Shown here piece after piece: positions 34,640 through 47,985 of a stretch of DNA of 64,000 nucleotides; within the stretch, counting starts at the first letter, position 1, and every line of letters begins with the position of its first letter. The stretch covers positions 69,231,414-69,295,413 of the forward strand of contig CP141126.1 in the NCBI GenBank assembly GCA_035236585.1, written 5' to 3'. The notes beneath the pieces are model-generated. The model saw only the letters and a list, made by a program, of their open reading frames with translations, searched no databases and was not told the DNA's origin. Made by a program: the position numbers and the translations under genes. The DNA comes from Warburgia ugandensis (taxonomy: Eukaryota; Streptophyta; Magnoliopsida; Canellales; Canellaceae).

Positions 34640-37212
34640 AGATTCATAGAGCAGTGGATAGTTTGCATAGGAAGAGCATTGATGAAACTAGTGATTTTGG
34701 CTATACATTAGATCCGAGTGTAGTGAAACATAGGCAAGGGTTGCAAGAACGTTTCCTCAGAAGTGACAAGCTACGTCAGAACCCATGTGCAGTGAAAAGT
34801 AGGCATGGGTTCATGTCATGGAGGTCAAGAAGTGCATCAGTAAATGGGCTAGCTCAAGAGAATAAGATTTGCATCTTTACATGGAATATAGGTGCATTAA
34901 TAAGTAAGAGTTGGAGTCGGCAAATATGATGATATGTAGGGGAGTCAACATCACTTATATCCAACAAACCAAGTGGAAAGTGGAAAAAACTAAAGAGATC
35001 AATGGATATAAGCTTTAGTGTGTAAGAAAGGACGATAATAGAAATGGTGTAGGGATAGTGGTGGATAAAAAATTAAAGGATAAAGTTGTATACATTAAAA
35101 GAACTAGTGATAAGATTAAATAAAACTGGTTCTAGGAGAAAAGATCATAAATATTATAAGTATATGCATTGCAAGTAGGGTTAGAAGATAGAATTAAAGA
35201 CAGTTTTAGAAAGATATGGAGGGAGTCATGCAAGAGATTCCCAACATAGAAGGAATATTTATAAGAGTACACTTAAATGGTCATGTGAGAAAAGGAAGGA
35301 AGGATATGATAGGGTTGATGGAGGGTATGGTATTGGAGAAAAAAATGAGATGGGGAAATTATCCTCTATTTTGCTTTAGCATATAACCTAGCCCTAGAAA
35401 ACATATACCTTAAGAAGAGGGATAAACACTTAATAACCTTTAGAAGTAGACTTTATAAAAGCCAAATAGACTTTTTTATACTTAGCAATATCGAAAGATC
35501 AATGTATAAGATGATACCTGGTGAGAATTTAACCTCACAACATAGGTTGATGGTTATGGGTATCTATATTAAATGATGAAAGAAAGGAAATGAACTTAAT
35601 AGGTGTCCAAAAATTAAGTGATGGAACTTAAAAGGGAAGAGAATAACATCACTCACAAATAAGTTGATGGTAGAAGAAAACTAGAACAATAAAATAGAAG
35701 TAAAAATCATAAGGATTAATATGTTTGAGTCCATTAAGAAAGTGGCAAAAGATGTCCTAAGAGCACCTAAAGGTAAGAAGCAATTAGTAAAGGAAACTTG
35801 GTGGAGTGAAAAGTGCAAAAATTTATTAAAGAAAAATAGGTGTGTTTCAAAGCATGGTAGAGGACAAGAAATAATTTAAACTTTGAGCAATATAAGAATG
35901 CTAAAAAAGGTTGCTAAGCAAATAGTAAGTGGGGCTAAACTCAAGGCATATGATGATCTCTATAATAGATTACAATCAAGAGAAGGTTTAGAAAGATGTG
36001 TTTAAACTAGAAAAAATAAAAGAATAGAAGGGTAAGGACATATGCCATGTTGATTACAATAACAGTAATGATCAAAGGGTACTAGTCAAGGATGACAAGA
36101 TCAAACAAAGCTGGGAACCTTACTTTCAAAAATTGCAAAATGACAATTGCTTAGAGAACGTAGGGATTGAAGTGCTATGAGCTCAAATAACATTGGACAT
36201 TATAAATACAATTGTAGGATTAGAATATCTAAAGTGAAGAGTCCTTGAAAAAGATGAAATCAGAAAGGGCCCTAATCCCTAAAGTGAAAGAGGCCTTGAA
36301 AAAGATGAAGGGCCCGATAGGATACAAATAGAGGTTTGGAAGCATTTGGGAGATACTTGAGTAGTTTGGTTGACAAAGTTGTTTAACAACATTGTAAAGT
36401 TAAAGAAAATGCAAGATGAATGGAGAAGAGCTCTACTATACCAATTTATAAGAATAAAAAAGACATATAGAGCTGCACTAATTATTTGGGCATCAAACTT
36501 ATGAGCCACACTATAAAACTTTTGAAAGAGTTATTGAGAAGAGGAAATGGCATGAGATAAGGGTATTGGAGAACCAATTTGGTTTCATTCCTAGGAGGTC
36601 TACCATGTAAGCTATTTTCCTACTGAGATAATTGACAGAGAAATATAGGGAGAGGTGGAAGGACCTCCAAATGATCTTTATTGACTTAGAAAAAGCTAAA
36701 GATAGGGTCCCTAAGGAGTTAATATGGTGGGTGTTGGGCAAGAAAGGTGTTTCGTAGGGGTATATAGACATAATTAGAGATATATATGAGGGAGCGATAA
36801 CAAATGTTAGGACCACTAGTAGAGAAACCGGTGATTTTCCTAACACTTTAGAATTGCACCAACGATTGGCATTGAGCCTGTATCTTTTCATGTTGGTTAT
36901 GGATGAGTTAACAAAACATCTACACAAGGAGATTCCATGGTACATGTTATTTGTAGAGCATATAGCTTTACTTGATGAGACAAGGGAGGGTGTATACACA
37001 ACGATAGAGTTATGTAGAGAAGCATTAGAATCTAAAGGATTTGAAATTAGTGAAACTAAAATAGAGTATATGGAATGCAATTTTAGCAAGGAGATAAGCA
37101 AGAGTGGAGCACTAGTAAACATTGATATTAAGAAGTCCCTTAAAAAGACCACTTTTGGTATTTAAGATCGATGATTCAAGAGAGTGCGAAGATTGAAGGA
37201 GAGGTTATGCAA
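34640..37212 (+). pseudogene. RTE-clade LINE (endonuclease and reverse transcriptase), degenerate
   Basis: The endonuclease domain begins KICIFTWNIGAL at about 34865, continues TYIQQTKWKVEKTKEINGYKL (the usual catalytic QET is QQT) and GVGIVVDKKLKD, to the end of the domain near 35560 (ENLTSQHRLMVMG). Reverse transcriptase follows at 36260-37140: [64 protein letters not shown]. The active site, normally FADD, reads FVEH, and HQGSALSP reads HQRLALSL. Many stops and frameshifts. Homologous to 53772-55965. The 3' part after RYLRSMIQES is displaced or lost beyond the LTR inserted at 37213. Confidence 0.88.
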
Positions 37213-40200
37213 TGTAATAACCCTATAAATTTAAAAATCTTGTTTATGTAAATTTTATTGCAAAGAAAAGATAAAATATAATTTTATTCTTAAAATTCTA
37301 GTAAATGATATTTTAATAAATCCAAATAAAGTATTAAAACCTTAATAATTGGATTGTACTAAAAAAAACAAATCCAATGACACCAAGAATGCCGAAAAAG
37401 GAGTTCAAATGAAAAAGTTATAAACATTTGAAGTTGAATGGTATTTTGGCAATTTTCCAAGTTGGCCTGTTTTACTAAATTTTAAAACAGAAAAGATCTG
37501 AAACATAGGGGACCATTTTTATAACAGCACTCCCCCCCCCAGTCTATGATTCCTTTGTCGAGAAAACAAGTCGGTGATCGTGCCTACCCACGAAAAAGGT
37601 GGATCACCAACAATAAAAACCACTTTCCCTTTCCCCATTGCATTCCCCCTTTCCTCCCCAGGCTTGATCTCTTTTTCCTCTCCTTTTTCCCTCTAGCTAC
37701 CTCCTTCATCCCACCATTTTTGGCAACCTAGGGTTACAGCAGACACAGGAATAGCTACACCCACCCAAAAACCCAAATCCACCCCCTTCTAGTAAATCAG
37801 GTACCTTCTCCCCCTTTCTCAGATCTACTCTCACCCACCAGCACATCACCAGTAAAAATAGATTTGTGGATTTGATTTGTACCCACTCAAGGATAGCTTA
37901 AATGGAAGATCTGAGTTGTCTGAAGAGCTAAAACCCTAGAAACCCCCAAAAACTAAACTTTTAAATGATCATGGACACTGATGGGAGACCGAAATAATCT
38001 TATGGTATGGATTGGTATGTCTCATCCCAGTCAGTTTGATCTGCAACCATGATGCACCATGGTGACACGGAATGGAGATTCACCCTCCAAGTGCATGCTG
38101 GTACATGCTTGTGCATGGATAGTGGTCACAGTTCTACCAGGACACCATTCCATCTTAGAAACCAAGATGCTGTTTGATGCGTTTCTGTCACCAAGATGCA
38201 CCAAAACATCTTAGAGCATGAGTTTCATTCTAGCACATCCTAGTGATATCATTTTTGATATGTTTTAGTCTAGATTTAAATTTGAACCATTTAAAAAGAT
38301 TTGAAACACAAAATCTTTAATTTAGAAGGCTATACAAGTCTGATTTATGATTGGAAGGGTCCGTTGGATTCGTCTTGATGACACAAACCTAATTATAGAG
38401 TAAAATTTAAGATCAGAGGACATTTTTAACTGATCATGACCTAGAAACTATAAAAAAAAATTCACACATCTATTAGATTAAAGATGGTCAGAGCCCAAGA
38501 AGTGATCAATTAGATAATGTAGTAGACCTATATACATGGATCAACCCTGAATTAAGGACCTCAATCCTTGAACCATGGATCAAACCAATCAAAATTAGAT
38601 CTGACCATCCATCATCATCTACCACATGATCTATCATTTAATGTCTAATTTGTGATCCAATCAACAAACTCCCACATGATCGAACTGTTAAATAAACACC
38701 AAAACTCAAATCTGGAATCGATCTGACCTTTTCATCAAAATCCAATTGCTAATTAGCCACTAGATGTTAGATATGCAACCAATCCATCCTTTTAAGATGA
38801 TCTAATCGATGATAAAACTACATAAAACCTTGATCATCCACTGATTTGAGCTTTCATTTAGATTTGACCATAGATCAAGCATTTGATATGAGCCGTTCAT
38901 TCTCGAATTTTTTATCAAAGGCGATCAAACATTATCAATCCACATCAGACACATTGACGAACATGGATTTAAGCGATCAGAGGTAAGGCCGCTATAAAGT
39001 CTTATTTTAATTAATTAAATTTTATTTTTGTCTAAGTTTTTCCTAATAAAGTATAGAAAATAAACAAGATTAGAATGGATTAAACCTTAGGAAGAACAAT
39101 TGGGCTATTTATATGATTAATTAGATTAATTTAATAGTTAGATTATTCTAATGACCTTAGATTCGAAGATTTGATGGCCAGATGACTTGGAACTATTGAT
39201 CTGACCAATTAGTATTTAATCTAACTCTTGGATCAATTAATCAAATATTGAGATATGAAATAAAAAATCTATAAGTCAAAGATTAAGAGGAATTAAGGAC
39301 AATGAGAAGATCTAGATCGTTGATCTTTAATCAACGACCAAGATTTGACATTATAAAAAAATAAAGAGGAATATGTATGATCATAAAGTGGTAAAAGTAG
39401 GATCATCATGTTAATAGTGATCAAATACTAAATAAGTCACAATTCAGAAATCATAATTAAGATAAATGACATTGTAATATACATGTATTAATAGAGATGC
39501 TGACTGGTACGAACTAAGCTTATTGAGCATTCCAAGGATTGGGATAACAATGTTTGAGGCAGGTAGTTTTAGCATCTATTTGCCATTAGGATTTTGAGTA
39601 GGTCAACTACTTTACTAAGATGTGTAGATTTTAAATAATCAAATCATTTGATTATCATGCTTTTGATTTGAGGTTACTTGACTATCATAAAATTCATATT
39701 TTGTCACGTTGCATTATTTTAGCTTTAGAAGAATGCAATATTCGCAATGAGATATGTGATTTATGAATATGTACTTTTATAATCATGATCCATAATTCTA
39801 TATGGAAAATAAAAATGATGTCGCTCATTGTATTACACGTAGTTGTATGTTTTTAAAAGAAACAATTATACTTGAAATTGCATTAATCCCATACTTTGAG
39901 ATGAATCAAGGATTTTTTTTTAGCATGGTTTTGCATGAAATATTTGATGTATATGACTTAATTATATTTGGATTGAGATATATGCTTGTTCAGGTTAGTG
40001 AGCTTGGTGGGTACTATGCTAAGAGGTTGTACAGGTTTGGCCTCCCGACCTCTAACCACCAAAGGTGGTAGGTATTTGTGCCTAAAGAGGCACCTATTTT
40101 TCTCGACTATTGCATTAAGAAAATGACCACTGGAGGTGTTCATGGTACCCTTTTCGAGATATATCTATAGTCACCATGGAGGCTATAGTGGCTAGCATCT

Positions 40201-41296
40201 AAATATTAGAGACACACAATTTCAGTGAGTTGGTTGTGAGCATGGTGTTCACAAGATGTTTGTTTTGTGATCCCACATAGATGGGCATGATGATGATCTT
40301 TAGATGAGTACTCATGACCAAAAGGCTTATGTGTCCGTCGGGGTCCATATGTGCATGTGATGATGATGTTGTATGTTAGCAATTGTCAATGTTCTCAATT
40401 GAACCAATTACTGTTTTAATATTTTAAGAATCTTATGGTATTTGAATTATTAAGTTAAATGGAGGATCTTTCACATAATTTACAAGTTATGCATTCATGT
40501 GATTTTGTTATACATTATATGTTACAAATTATGTGAGTTTACCATGTAGATTTGATCATTTGAAGAATATACATTTAAAGTTGTGCATGTTTTATATTGA
40601 TATTATTTGAAATGTTTTAGCATGAAATTGTAAATTGAGGTTAGCATACGATTTTAATTATGTTTCATGCCTCTGATCTGATATTATATTCTTTAGAACT
40701 ACATGTCTAATGATTTGAAATATTATTTAGAATTAGATTTAAAATTTGGTATAATATATGGGAAACTACCTACACAAGTTCAAGCTTGATGAGATATTAT
40801 AAATTGTTTATAATATCTCAGGTCTTCAAAGAATTTGACTTGAGGTAGATGCAAATTTGGATGAAGATAATAGTGTAATGTACTATAATCAATGTAAGTA
40901 TACAACTTACCCTTTTGAACATGTATATGTAGTTATTGTAGTTGGACTGTGAGCTATGAATGGCCAAATCTGGGATGCATGTATTTTTGTTTTAGTTTTA
41001 TAAATAATAATAATAATAATAATTCCTTTGATATTTCCTTGGAAGTAAATGACACTTGGGGTTTTTGAAATGAATTTAAAACAAAAAGATTCTTCTGATG
41101 CACTGCATTGTTTTTATAATTATTTTAATCATATGAGGAGTTTTCCATTAGGGACTCCTTAGATTTGAAGAAAAGGTTTAGGAAAACTAATAAAGTTACA
41201 TATTTCAAAAGTGTTTTAAAAAAATTATAAGGGTACCCATGCATTTTCAAAGTGGTTTTGCATTCAAAATGGTTTTTAGAAACCTGAGGCATCACA
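37213..41296 (+). mobile_element. Solo Tekay-like LTR (4.1 kb)
   Basis: Begins TGTAATAACCCTATAAAT and ends ...aacctgaggcatcaca. There is no polypurine tract before it and no primer site after it, so it is a solo LTR. Flanks tgcaa (37208-37212) and tgcat (41297-41301) are a probable 5 bp target duplication with one change. It contains the conserved block (37385-37430, 'gccgaaaaaggagttcaaatg'), a 40010-40130 block shared with 17541-17640 and 44531-44650, and the stem-loop at 40790. Inserted in or directly next to the LINE. Confidence 0.75.
40790..40820 (+). other. LTR stem-loop (14 bp arms)
   Basis: TGAGATATTATAAA, loop ttg, TTTATAATATCTCA: perfect pairing, 476 bp before the LTR end. Compared with 9937 the stem has G replaced by A and the opposite arm C replaced by T, a compensated change. 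Confidence 0.65.
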
Positions 41297-41903
41297 TGCA
41301 TGAGTGGAATTATTGATCACATGAGGCTTCATCCTAAGACTAGATGGAAAATTTAGCAATTCATGGTGATGGATCTATTCAATGGTGAAAAATTGCCTAT
41401 TTCTACCCTACAAAACTATCATAATTGCCCTAGTTAAATGGCCAAATCTCACTTATTGAAGTCAATGATCTATGTTATGAAATAGATATGTGACAAGCAT
41501 GGAAAGTATGGAGAAAACACATCCAAAACTAACATAATCTAGGTTAGAATTATCATGAAGTAATTTGTAAAATTGTGTCCTAAGTTAGCTTAAGCAAGCA
41601 AGGTTTCTAGTCATGCCTAGGATTAGTGAGAAACCATCCTAGGTGGATGTATACTTTTGCTTAATCCTCGAATGAACTTAGAACAAAGTAAGTCCTAAAC
41701 TAAGCTAGGATTAAACAAATGAACATGGGCTAAAACACAAAAGTAAATCCACATCAAAGAGCTAGAACAAAATGCATAGAATCATGGCATCCAAACATTT
41801 AAACTGGCAATCAAAGCATTAACTAAAGTTTAAGATGAACAAAAAAGGAAATAATTTTATTAAAATCAAGTATTAGATCATTATAGTAACATGATAAAGA
41901 TAA

Positions 41904-41962
<59 letters not shown>
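41904..41962. repeat. (AAT)n microsatellite, about 20 units
   Basis: Uninterrupted AAT/ATA trinucleotides. Confidence 0.95.
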
Positions 41963-41964
<2 letters not shown>

Positions 41965-42027
41965 GATTGCCTAAACCTAGATTGGAGATGAAGCCCAGCA
42001 GACCTTCTTAATGTGTTACACACCAAG

Positions 42028-42035
42028 TTTTTATA
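42028..42035 (-). promoter_or_regulatory. TATA-like box on minus strand
   Basis: Minus-strand 'agggctataaaaacttgg' followed downstream by pyrimidine- and T-rich sequence; resembles the LTR promoters at 16102 and 25969. Could be the core promoter of a minus-strand LTR that I cannot delimit. Confidence 0.3.
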
Positions 42036-43023
42036 GCCCTCTAGGATCCACTCAACACTCCAAGAGTATTGTTCATTGTTCTATGTCACCTTGAGAAAAC
42101 TCCAAGATAGAAAACATCTTTTCTTTTTGTCAAGTACATTCTCCTTTTTCTGAAAACTATCCTTTTCAAGTGAAGTGTGATTTTCCCAAAACCCAAAAGA
42201 TTCCTACATGTCCTTCATAAGTCAAGCATGATTCTCTCAGAAAAATAAAATCCAAGGAACTCCCACACATCCTTCCTAAGTGAAGTGCGGTTCTCCAAAA
42301 AATAGAAAATGTGTTTCTTTTCTCCTTATATTATGCACTCCCATTGGTCCATCTTAGAATATCTTCCTTAAATGCATCTTCTAGATCCTAAAATTTCTCT
42401 TAGAATCTCAATTAAGATGTCTAGGTTCATCCTCCTATTTCCCATTTCTCACTCTAGCTTCTCCTAAAAATCCTCACTCTAGCTAATCCTTTTCCAATGA
42501 AATCATCCACTTTAAGGAACTTAAGAGAACCCTAAGTGTACATCAATCCTAGCCCTTGATTAATCCCTTAGTTCATTAACTTTAAGCCATAGATTTTTTG
42601 TGTTCTCACTCTAAAGTAGGACATCTCTTGAAATCCTACTTTCTCTACATGGGAACACATTTTCACCTAGCAAAATAAGAGGGAAGAAAGTGTGTTATCC
42701 TATGGGCCTATTATGCATGTGAAGGTGAGAGAGAAAGAAGGTGAGTAAGTTGCATGTGGGCCCTAGGTGCATGGATTTTCTAAATTAAAAAAAGGGTGAG
42801 GCATGTGTATCAAGCCTAGTAGGGTGGTGAATGCATGCATGAAAATTTTGACACCCTTATAGTTGATAATGATAGCCCAACTTGTGTGCATAAGAGTGGT
42901 CGCATATGTGGGGTTTCTAAGTACTCTAAAAGTGAAATGGGAATCCCCAATACACTTTGAATTCTTCCACTCTTGATTTTTGAAATGTGGGCCTAATGCT
43001 TCATGTGGATGATGAACTCACTT

Positions 43024-45616
43024 TGTAGCATCCCAAATTTTTATACCCTCATTTCTATTATTAATGCAAAATTTGAAATTCTTCCAAGGTCTAAAAATTA
43101 AGTTTTTAGAAATCTTGTGACAAGATCTTTACAGATAGATTAAGCTCAAAGAGAGTTAACCCACGACTATAACCATGCTAAGATCCAATTGTTATAATCA
43201 TAGTTATGATGATGCACACCCTTCATGGCTTGCACAGGATGGTAGATGCATCCCCCTTTGCTGATCAAGAGATAGATGTTTGTCAAAGGTTTATGCTCTT
43301 AACCATGTAAGTAAGATCCATAGATATGATGGAATAGATCTTGAAGAAACTATACTGATCATAAGCACATAAATGAATGTACTAGATTAAGGCTCGAAGA
43401 TGTTTAGTATTCCAAAATCTAATAAGAACAAGAATGAAGTCTATTTACTATGACTAACTCCAAGCACCTAAGACCTGCCCTTGAGTGCACAAAGGATTAT
43501 TTAATAAAGTGGGACTGTGCACATGGGCTATGTGCCATGCACCACCTCCATTTCAACATCTTGGATGATCCCAGGATGATGGTGATATGTTGAGGATTAA
43601 AATCTAGGAGAAAGATGGACAAGAGTACTACACTCTCATGAAGAGGAAATAAAAAATTTATGCATAAGAATCTTAGAGAGAGACGCCACCACCTTTTTGC
43701 ATGGGGCATCCATGCACATGTCCACCACCTTGTGCCATATGCATGGGGGAGATGGACTATAAGGGTGGCCATGTACAGGGTGTGTGAGTGTGTGTGTTCC
43801 TATGAGATTTTTTGCTAGATGGACTTCATATTATAGATATGTTTAGTGCTAGTGTATGTTATAGATGTGATGATGACACCCCTATGCAATAAAATGGATG
43901 GTTAGGATTAGATGGAGTCCAAGATTAAGAAAGAAAATTTACTATTCCTTGTATAAAAATCCATATGCATGATAATTTGGGGTTGGATATGAGGTTTGAT
44001 CTTTTATATGCTCTATATTATGTTTCTTATATTTTTATTTTGCATTAATAGTCAAGATTTTGTGACTTATTATCTATTTGATATATTCAAGATTTGAGCA
44101 TGATCAATGAGATTTTTGTGAATAATTTTATTTCCAATGATTTTGGCAAATTATAAGTTTTAACAATAATGGAAATGGAGTAAATTTTAGTAAGATGTGA
44201 TTTTCGCATGTTTTCATATACTTGAAAAGTTAGCTTCTTTGTCTTGAATATGAAAATGCATGATGATAATATGCATGACTGAAAGTATGCAATTTCATGA
44301 ATGAGTATGATAAATTAGCAAGTTATGATACATGGTAAATATAGATTTTTGAAAAGTTTCTAAAAATAGAATATTGTTATTCTAAATGCATTTTTGAAGA
44401 CTTTGTTGTTCCCAATGAAAGGGGAAGATTTTGAAAACAGAAAGTTTCAATAACTTAGACGTATTAAAGTTAAAATAAACTTTGGGTATGATGATACCCT
44501 AGATTCATGATTTTGATAGGCTAAGGTGCCTGGTGGGCCTATACTAAGGGGAAGTATGGGTTGGGCTTCTAACCCCTAACCACTATGAGAGTAGAATGGT
44601 ATCCAATACCAAACAATGGTACTTTTCTTGACTAGTGGGAGTGAGGACTACAGGTGACTCACAACACTCATTCGTGACTGCCTATAGGCCCCATGAGAAT
44701 ACTACTCAAGTCCGCTAGGATATCAATGAGCACACAATTCAGTGATCTAGTCATAAGTACATTCCCATGTGATTTTACATTTTTTACTTTTGGATAGTCT
44801 TTTGGTGGTTCTGGATACCAGGAGCCCTAGATGGTCAATAGATGAGTACTCATGACCAATTGGAAAATAGGTTGCCAATGTACTATAGTGCATGCGGTTT
44901 TTATCAACTGATGATGCTAATTTTATGGTTATATGTGATTTGCGATTGTTTACTTGTGACTTATGTTCATTGTAAATTGATATTTATTTCATGATGTATG
45001 AAATTATGGGAGTGCTTAATATTGCATGGCATGAATGACTAAGGCAAGATCAATAGCAAGATTTTGACTTGCATTGAAGGTATGTTTTCAACATATGTGC
45101 ATGCTGGAGCCAAGGTTTCAATTTTGTGGTTTAGGAGCTTTTATTGAGTATAGTTTTACTCAAACCAAAAAAATTAACAACCTATAGATCCAATATAGAT
45201 CCAACACGTAAGGAGTAGAGGAGCAATAAGGAGGTCTAGTCCTACACTACATGGTGAGAGAAAAGTGAGGACTATCTTATGATGATTGAGAACTATTTAT
45301 TATGTTTAGAACATTTTAATTATGTCAAACTATTCATGTAATAAGGCCATTAGTGCCAAATACCTTCAAATGGAATATGATTTTTTATTTATTATGTGGT
45401 TGTAACTAACCATTCTAGGTAGCTCTGCTATTTTGTTAGAATTAGAATAAAATGACTCAGACATGGACCCACATTTCTAAATAGATGAGCAAAGATATTT
45501 GGGGTTTTAAAACATTTTATTTAGTATTTCATAAATGTTTTTAAACAGGGACATCCCACATTTGCGAGGGGGGAAATCACACTTAAAAATGCTATTTTAA
45601 AACTTGAGTCATCGCA
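43024..45616 (+). mobile_element. Solo Tekay-like LTR (2.6 kb)
   Basis: Begins TGTAGCATCCCAAATTTTTATACCC and ends ...aaacttgagtcatcgca. No polypurine tract precedes it and no primer site follows. Flanks are cactt (43019-43023) and tgctt (45617-45621): both are one deamination step from CGCTT, so a decayed 5 bp target duplication is likely. Shares the 44531-44700 block with 17541-17700 and 40010-40190. Carries the stem-loop at 45144. The conserved 'gaagaagtta' block of the longer LTRs is not visible. The C-rich-looking minus frame 43497-43772 is not considered a gene. Confidence 0.7.
45144..45163 (+). other. LTR stem-loop (7 bp arms)
   Basis: TTGAGTA, 6-base loop, TACTCAA, 453 bp before the LTR end; shortest of the series. 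Confidence 0.5.
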
Positions 45617-45899
45617 TGCTTCCTTTTAGGTTTCAAATCACTGAAAATGTGTACATTTGCTATGTTTAACCCTAATCTTACAAGATTTAAAAGAAACCCT
45701 AATTAGTGATGAATTCAGTGATTCAATGGCTTGTAAATGCTGTTTATAATGGTATAAATTGTATATTCTATATATATCAATATCAAAAGTGACAATATCT
45801 CTAAAATGCTTATATGACTTTATCTATCTTGCACTAGGCAAAGTTGACCTTGTTCATTAAACTTGATTGAATGTCTCCAACATGGCTTCTCATCTTACT

Positions 45900-46640
45900 T
45901 TCTACTTATACGGTTGCTTACAACTTTAACATCTCACTGCCATAATCGAATTGTATATTCCACCTAGATCTTTTATAATTGTACATATCCCTCATGTCGA
46001 ATTCATGGTCTTTCACACCTCCAAACTCGTTATTTATTACTCAATAAAAAGTAAGTCCGTATATGTGATTAGCAAGCTCGCAATCAATTTTCATCCCAAT
46101 GTCTTTAGCCTCTTTGTATTAGTAGGACTGAGCATGCCATGGTTGTGATTGTTTTCAAACTTAGCAATCTCCCAAAAGACATGGTCATTCTCCTTCCACC
46201 TAAACTCTAAAGTTCTGGTTTGCAATCTGTCCATGCCTCATGATGATTTTGAGTTGCTTCACTACTTGAATTTCCAATTCCCCTAGCATCACCAATGTTA
46301 CTCATTATTTATATAATACAACCTTACCTTTTCCTTCAGAAGCCCTCTTTGCAACATAAAATGGTCTAACAAATAACTATAACCTTATCCATTGGGTCTA
46401 TTTTTACATTGCTCAAACAAATTCCAAAACAGTGAAAGCTAGCATATAAATTGTACCCTCTAATTTCCCCCTCTTCAAAAGGGTACTTAGTGCCAACATG
46501 AGGGACTTTAATGTTAATGCATTCAAATTCAGTTTCATCTTCAACTACTACTCTATCATTGCAACTACAAGCCACTTCTTCTACCAATTTGATTTTAGAT
46601 GACATTGTCTTATGTGCATTTGTCGTAGTTGAGTACAATT
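45900..46640 (-). pseudogene. FAR1/FHY3 (FRS)-like gene fragment, broken
   Basis: On the minus strand, 46638 onward reads an acidic stretch, then VPHVGTKYPFEEGEIRGYNL and YASFHCFGI. This is the layout of the FAR1 DNA-binding domain ('P.vGm.F.seee...fYn.Ya...GF.ir'). A stop is followed by CCKEGF (usual VCSKEGF), and after frameshifts WEIAKFENNHNHGMLSP (usual W.v..f...HNH.L..p), then FGGVKDHEFDMRDMYNY (usual 'ggy.nvgFt.kDlyN'). FAR1/FRS proteins are plant transcription factors derived from Mutator-like transposases. Several stops and shifts; the transposase-core and SWIM parts are not seen. It could be a dead host gene copy or a fragment of a Mutator-like transposon. Confidence 0.65.
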
Positions 46641-47568
46641 TGGTCTATCAAAAATAACAATTAGTCTATAAAAATGACTCTAATTAATAGCTATTTATGG
46701 CACAAAAGTATTTCTACATTCACTAAGTTACTACATAGGATTTGCCTCAATTAAATACCCTCAAATGAGTTGCCTTTCAACCTAGTGGATACCTATTTAT
46801 GCCACAAAATAAGAATCACATATTTCCAATAATGGGTTGCCTTGGAACCTATGCATAGTGCAACATATAAATTGGGGGTCAAATACAATACATAGCCAAA
46901 AGGAATAAATCATATCTAATGATTGTGGGGATTGTTACACATACACATGTTGATGCATTGTGGGGTTGCTACACACATGTATATATGATTGATTCCTTTT
47001 GGTTATGTGTTCTACTCCACACCCAGTCTCATAAACATAGAGTCATAGCCTAATTGTTATTTTTCTTTATTTCAAAATGGTGAAGTTTATTGGGTAATAA
47101 TCACACTGGACATTAATATAATTGGGTAATAATCACACTAAAAGAAAATGTATATTTCTCTTTGCAATCTTTAACTTTTCTCAAACGTAGTTAAATTAAT
47201 AGATATCAACAACTAGAACCCAATAAGAGGTGGTCTATGATGAGGTGCTCTAAGAATAAGAAAAAGAAACACAACACCAATCTTTAATTGGCAAAGAATA
47301 AGATGTCAACTACAACATCTTTATTATTTTTCTATCTGCTAGTAATCCATTTAACTGCAACGACAACATCTTAATCCCTAGCTACATTACCATTGTTTGA
47401 GCTTCATTGATCCTTCTTGAATTCCAAAAGTTTCCTCTTTTTTACTTCTTTTCAAGCTTTTATTTACTCCTTAGATCAACATGCAACTAAGTATCACACA
47501 CAGTATTGACATAGAAATCCAAGTCAAATAGTTAAATAGAATATCAAAGTGAATTCTTAGGGTGGGGG
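46641..47568. other. Intergenic with a foldback and short direct repeats
   Basis: Holds the inverted repeat 46890-47008, two copies of 'attgggtaataatcacact' (47090-47108 and 47120-47138), and ends in a G-rich stretch next to the LTR at 47569. No gene recognised. Confidence 0.5.
46890..47008. repeat. Foldback element with 26 bp inverted repeats
   Basis: 46890-46915 and the reverse complement of 46983-47008 agree at 24 of 26 positions (acatagccaaaaggaat core). Between them lie two related copies of 'attgtggggattgttacacata'. MITE-like size and form, but no target duplication was identified. Confidence 0.65.
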
Positions 47569-47985
47569 TGTGGCAACCTAGGTTTTTATAACACATTTTG
47601 TAATACATTTTCCAAAGACAGAGACCTTAGTAGTAAAAAAATTTTGCAAAACAAAGCAGCAGAAATTCTTTTCTTTAGAACTTGTTTTGTTAAACCCAAG
47701 TCATCACTTCATAACATAAGTAGAGTTTTGTACAAGATAAAATTCCATTGAAGAAATAAACTTTTATTAAACTTCAAGATCCATCCAATGGTTCATAGTA
47801 CAGCCCAATATCATTACAATACTTGTCCAAATTACATAATCCAAATTTCAAAGCTCACATACAATAAAAACTCTCAATACATATAATGCTTTTAAATAAA
47901 ATACATGTCTTCAGTGGATATACACTGATTGATTATTCTTTCAAGTCTTCTCAAGTCTTGAGCTCCTAACTCTCCTTTTTTGTAT

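Larger units (their letters stand above)
41297..43023. other. Spacer between two solo LTRs
   Basis: No gene. Holds an (AAT)n microsatellite, a minus-strand TATA-like site at 42028, and loosely repeated 'aagtgaagtgtgattttcc' phrases about 65 bp apart at 42160-42300. The minus-strand frame 41823-42026 is isoleucine repeats from the microsatellite. Confidence 0.45.

Noticed and set aside
36511..37152. 213-codon minus-strand frame
   Set aside because: Mirror of the plus-strand LINE reverse transcriptase.
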